DNA from: Weeksellaceae bacterium
Lineage (GTDB): Bacteria > Bacteroidota > Bacteroidia > Flavobacteriales > Weeksellaceae
Direction of reading: 5' to 3'
DNA: 5,643 bases
Assembly: GCA_022701475.1 (NCBI GenBank)
Contig: JAKOOI010000375.1
Location: 1 to 5,643 of the forward strand
Shown: positions 5,638-5,643 of the stretch, one piece after another
How positions within the stretch are numbered: position 1 is the stretch's first letter
How the letters are laid out: each line of letters begins with the position of its first letter
Translations under genes and position numbers: made by a program
The notes under the pieces: model-generated
The model's input: only the letters and a program-made list of their open reading frames with translations
The model's database searches: none
What the model was told of the DNA's origin: nothing

Positions 5638-5643
5638 ATGTTT
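5638..5643 (+). CDS. Possible start of a divergent gene (first two codons only)
   Basis: ATG TTT at the right edge lies 34 bp after the -7 element of the divergent promoter. This is the arrangement expected for a gene transcribed away from the HTH regulator and controlled by it. Nothing can be said about its product. Confidence 0.3.

Overview
The window looks like chromosome from a flavobacterium of the Bacteroidota, most probably a Chryseobacterium or a close relative (family Weeksellaceae). Four things point there. The DNA is AT-rich. Most candidate promoters fit the Bacteroidota pattern TTTG / 17-23 bp / TAnnTTTG, with little sign of Shine-Dalgarno sequences. One protein carries a type IX secretion (T9SS) C-terminal sorting domain. 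A mevalonate-pathway kinase is also present. The genus is inferred from overall resemblance; no search was run.

Layout: positions 1-16 are probably the last codons of an upstream plus-strand gene, followed by an intrinsic terminator (29-55). Positions 56-562 hold no convincing gene. They contain a GC-rich, structured island (about 216-362, roughly 69% GC in its core) and then the promoter of the next operon. From 563 to 2429 runs a tight two-gene operon: a GHMP-family mevalonate kinase and, 10 bp later, a UbiA-superfamily membrane prenyltransferase. From 2495 to 3667 is a monofunctional FAD-dependent proline dehydrogenase with its own promoter and terminator. From about 3836 to 4867 is a secreted protein of unknown function with a T9SS sorting tail. 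Its signal peptide lies upstream of the first ATG and has no standard start codon. Convergent to it, 5464 down to 4919 encodes an XRE/Cro-CI-type helix-turn-helix regulator. Upstream of that gene, 5464-5643 is a divergent control region. It holds five copies of a TACnnnnGTA-type site at 22-23 bp intervals (42 bp for the last), overlapping the regulator's own promoter and a plus-strand promoter that faces a possible new gene starting at 5638.

How the genes relate: the kinase and prenyltransferase fit one theme, isoprenoid precursor supply plus transfer of a prenyl chain to an unknown acceptor. Proline dehydrogenase is independent proline catabolism. The regulator probably controls itself and the divergent gene through the repeated sites. 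The most unusual items are the regularly spaced operator-like array, the signal peptide behind a non-standard start, and the GC-rich island at 216-362.
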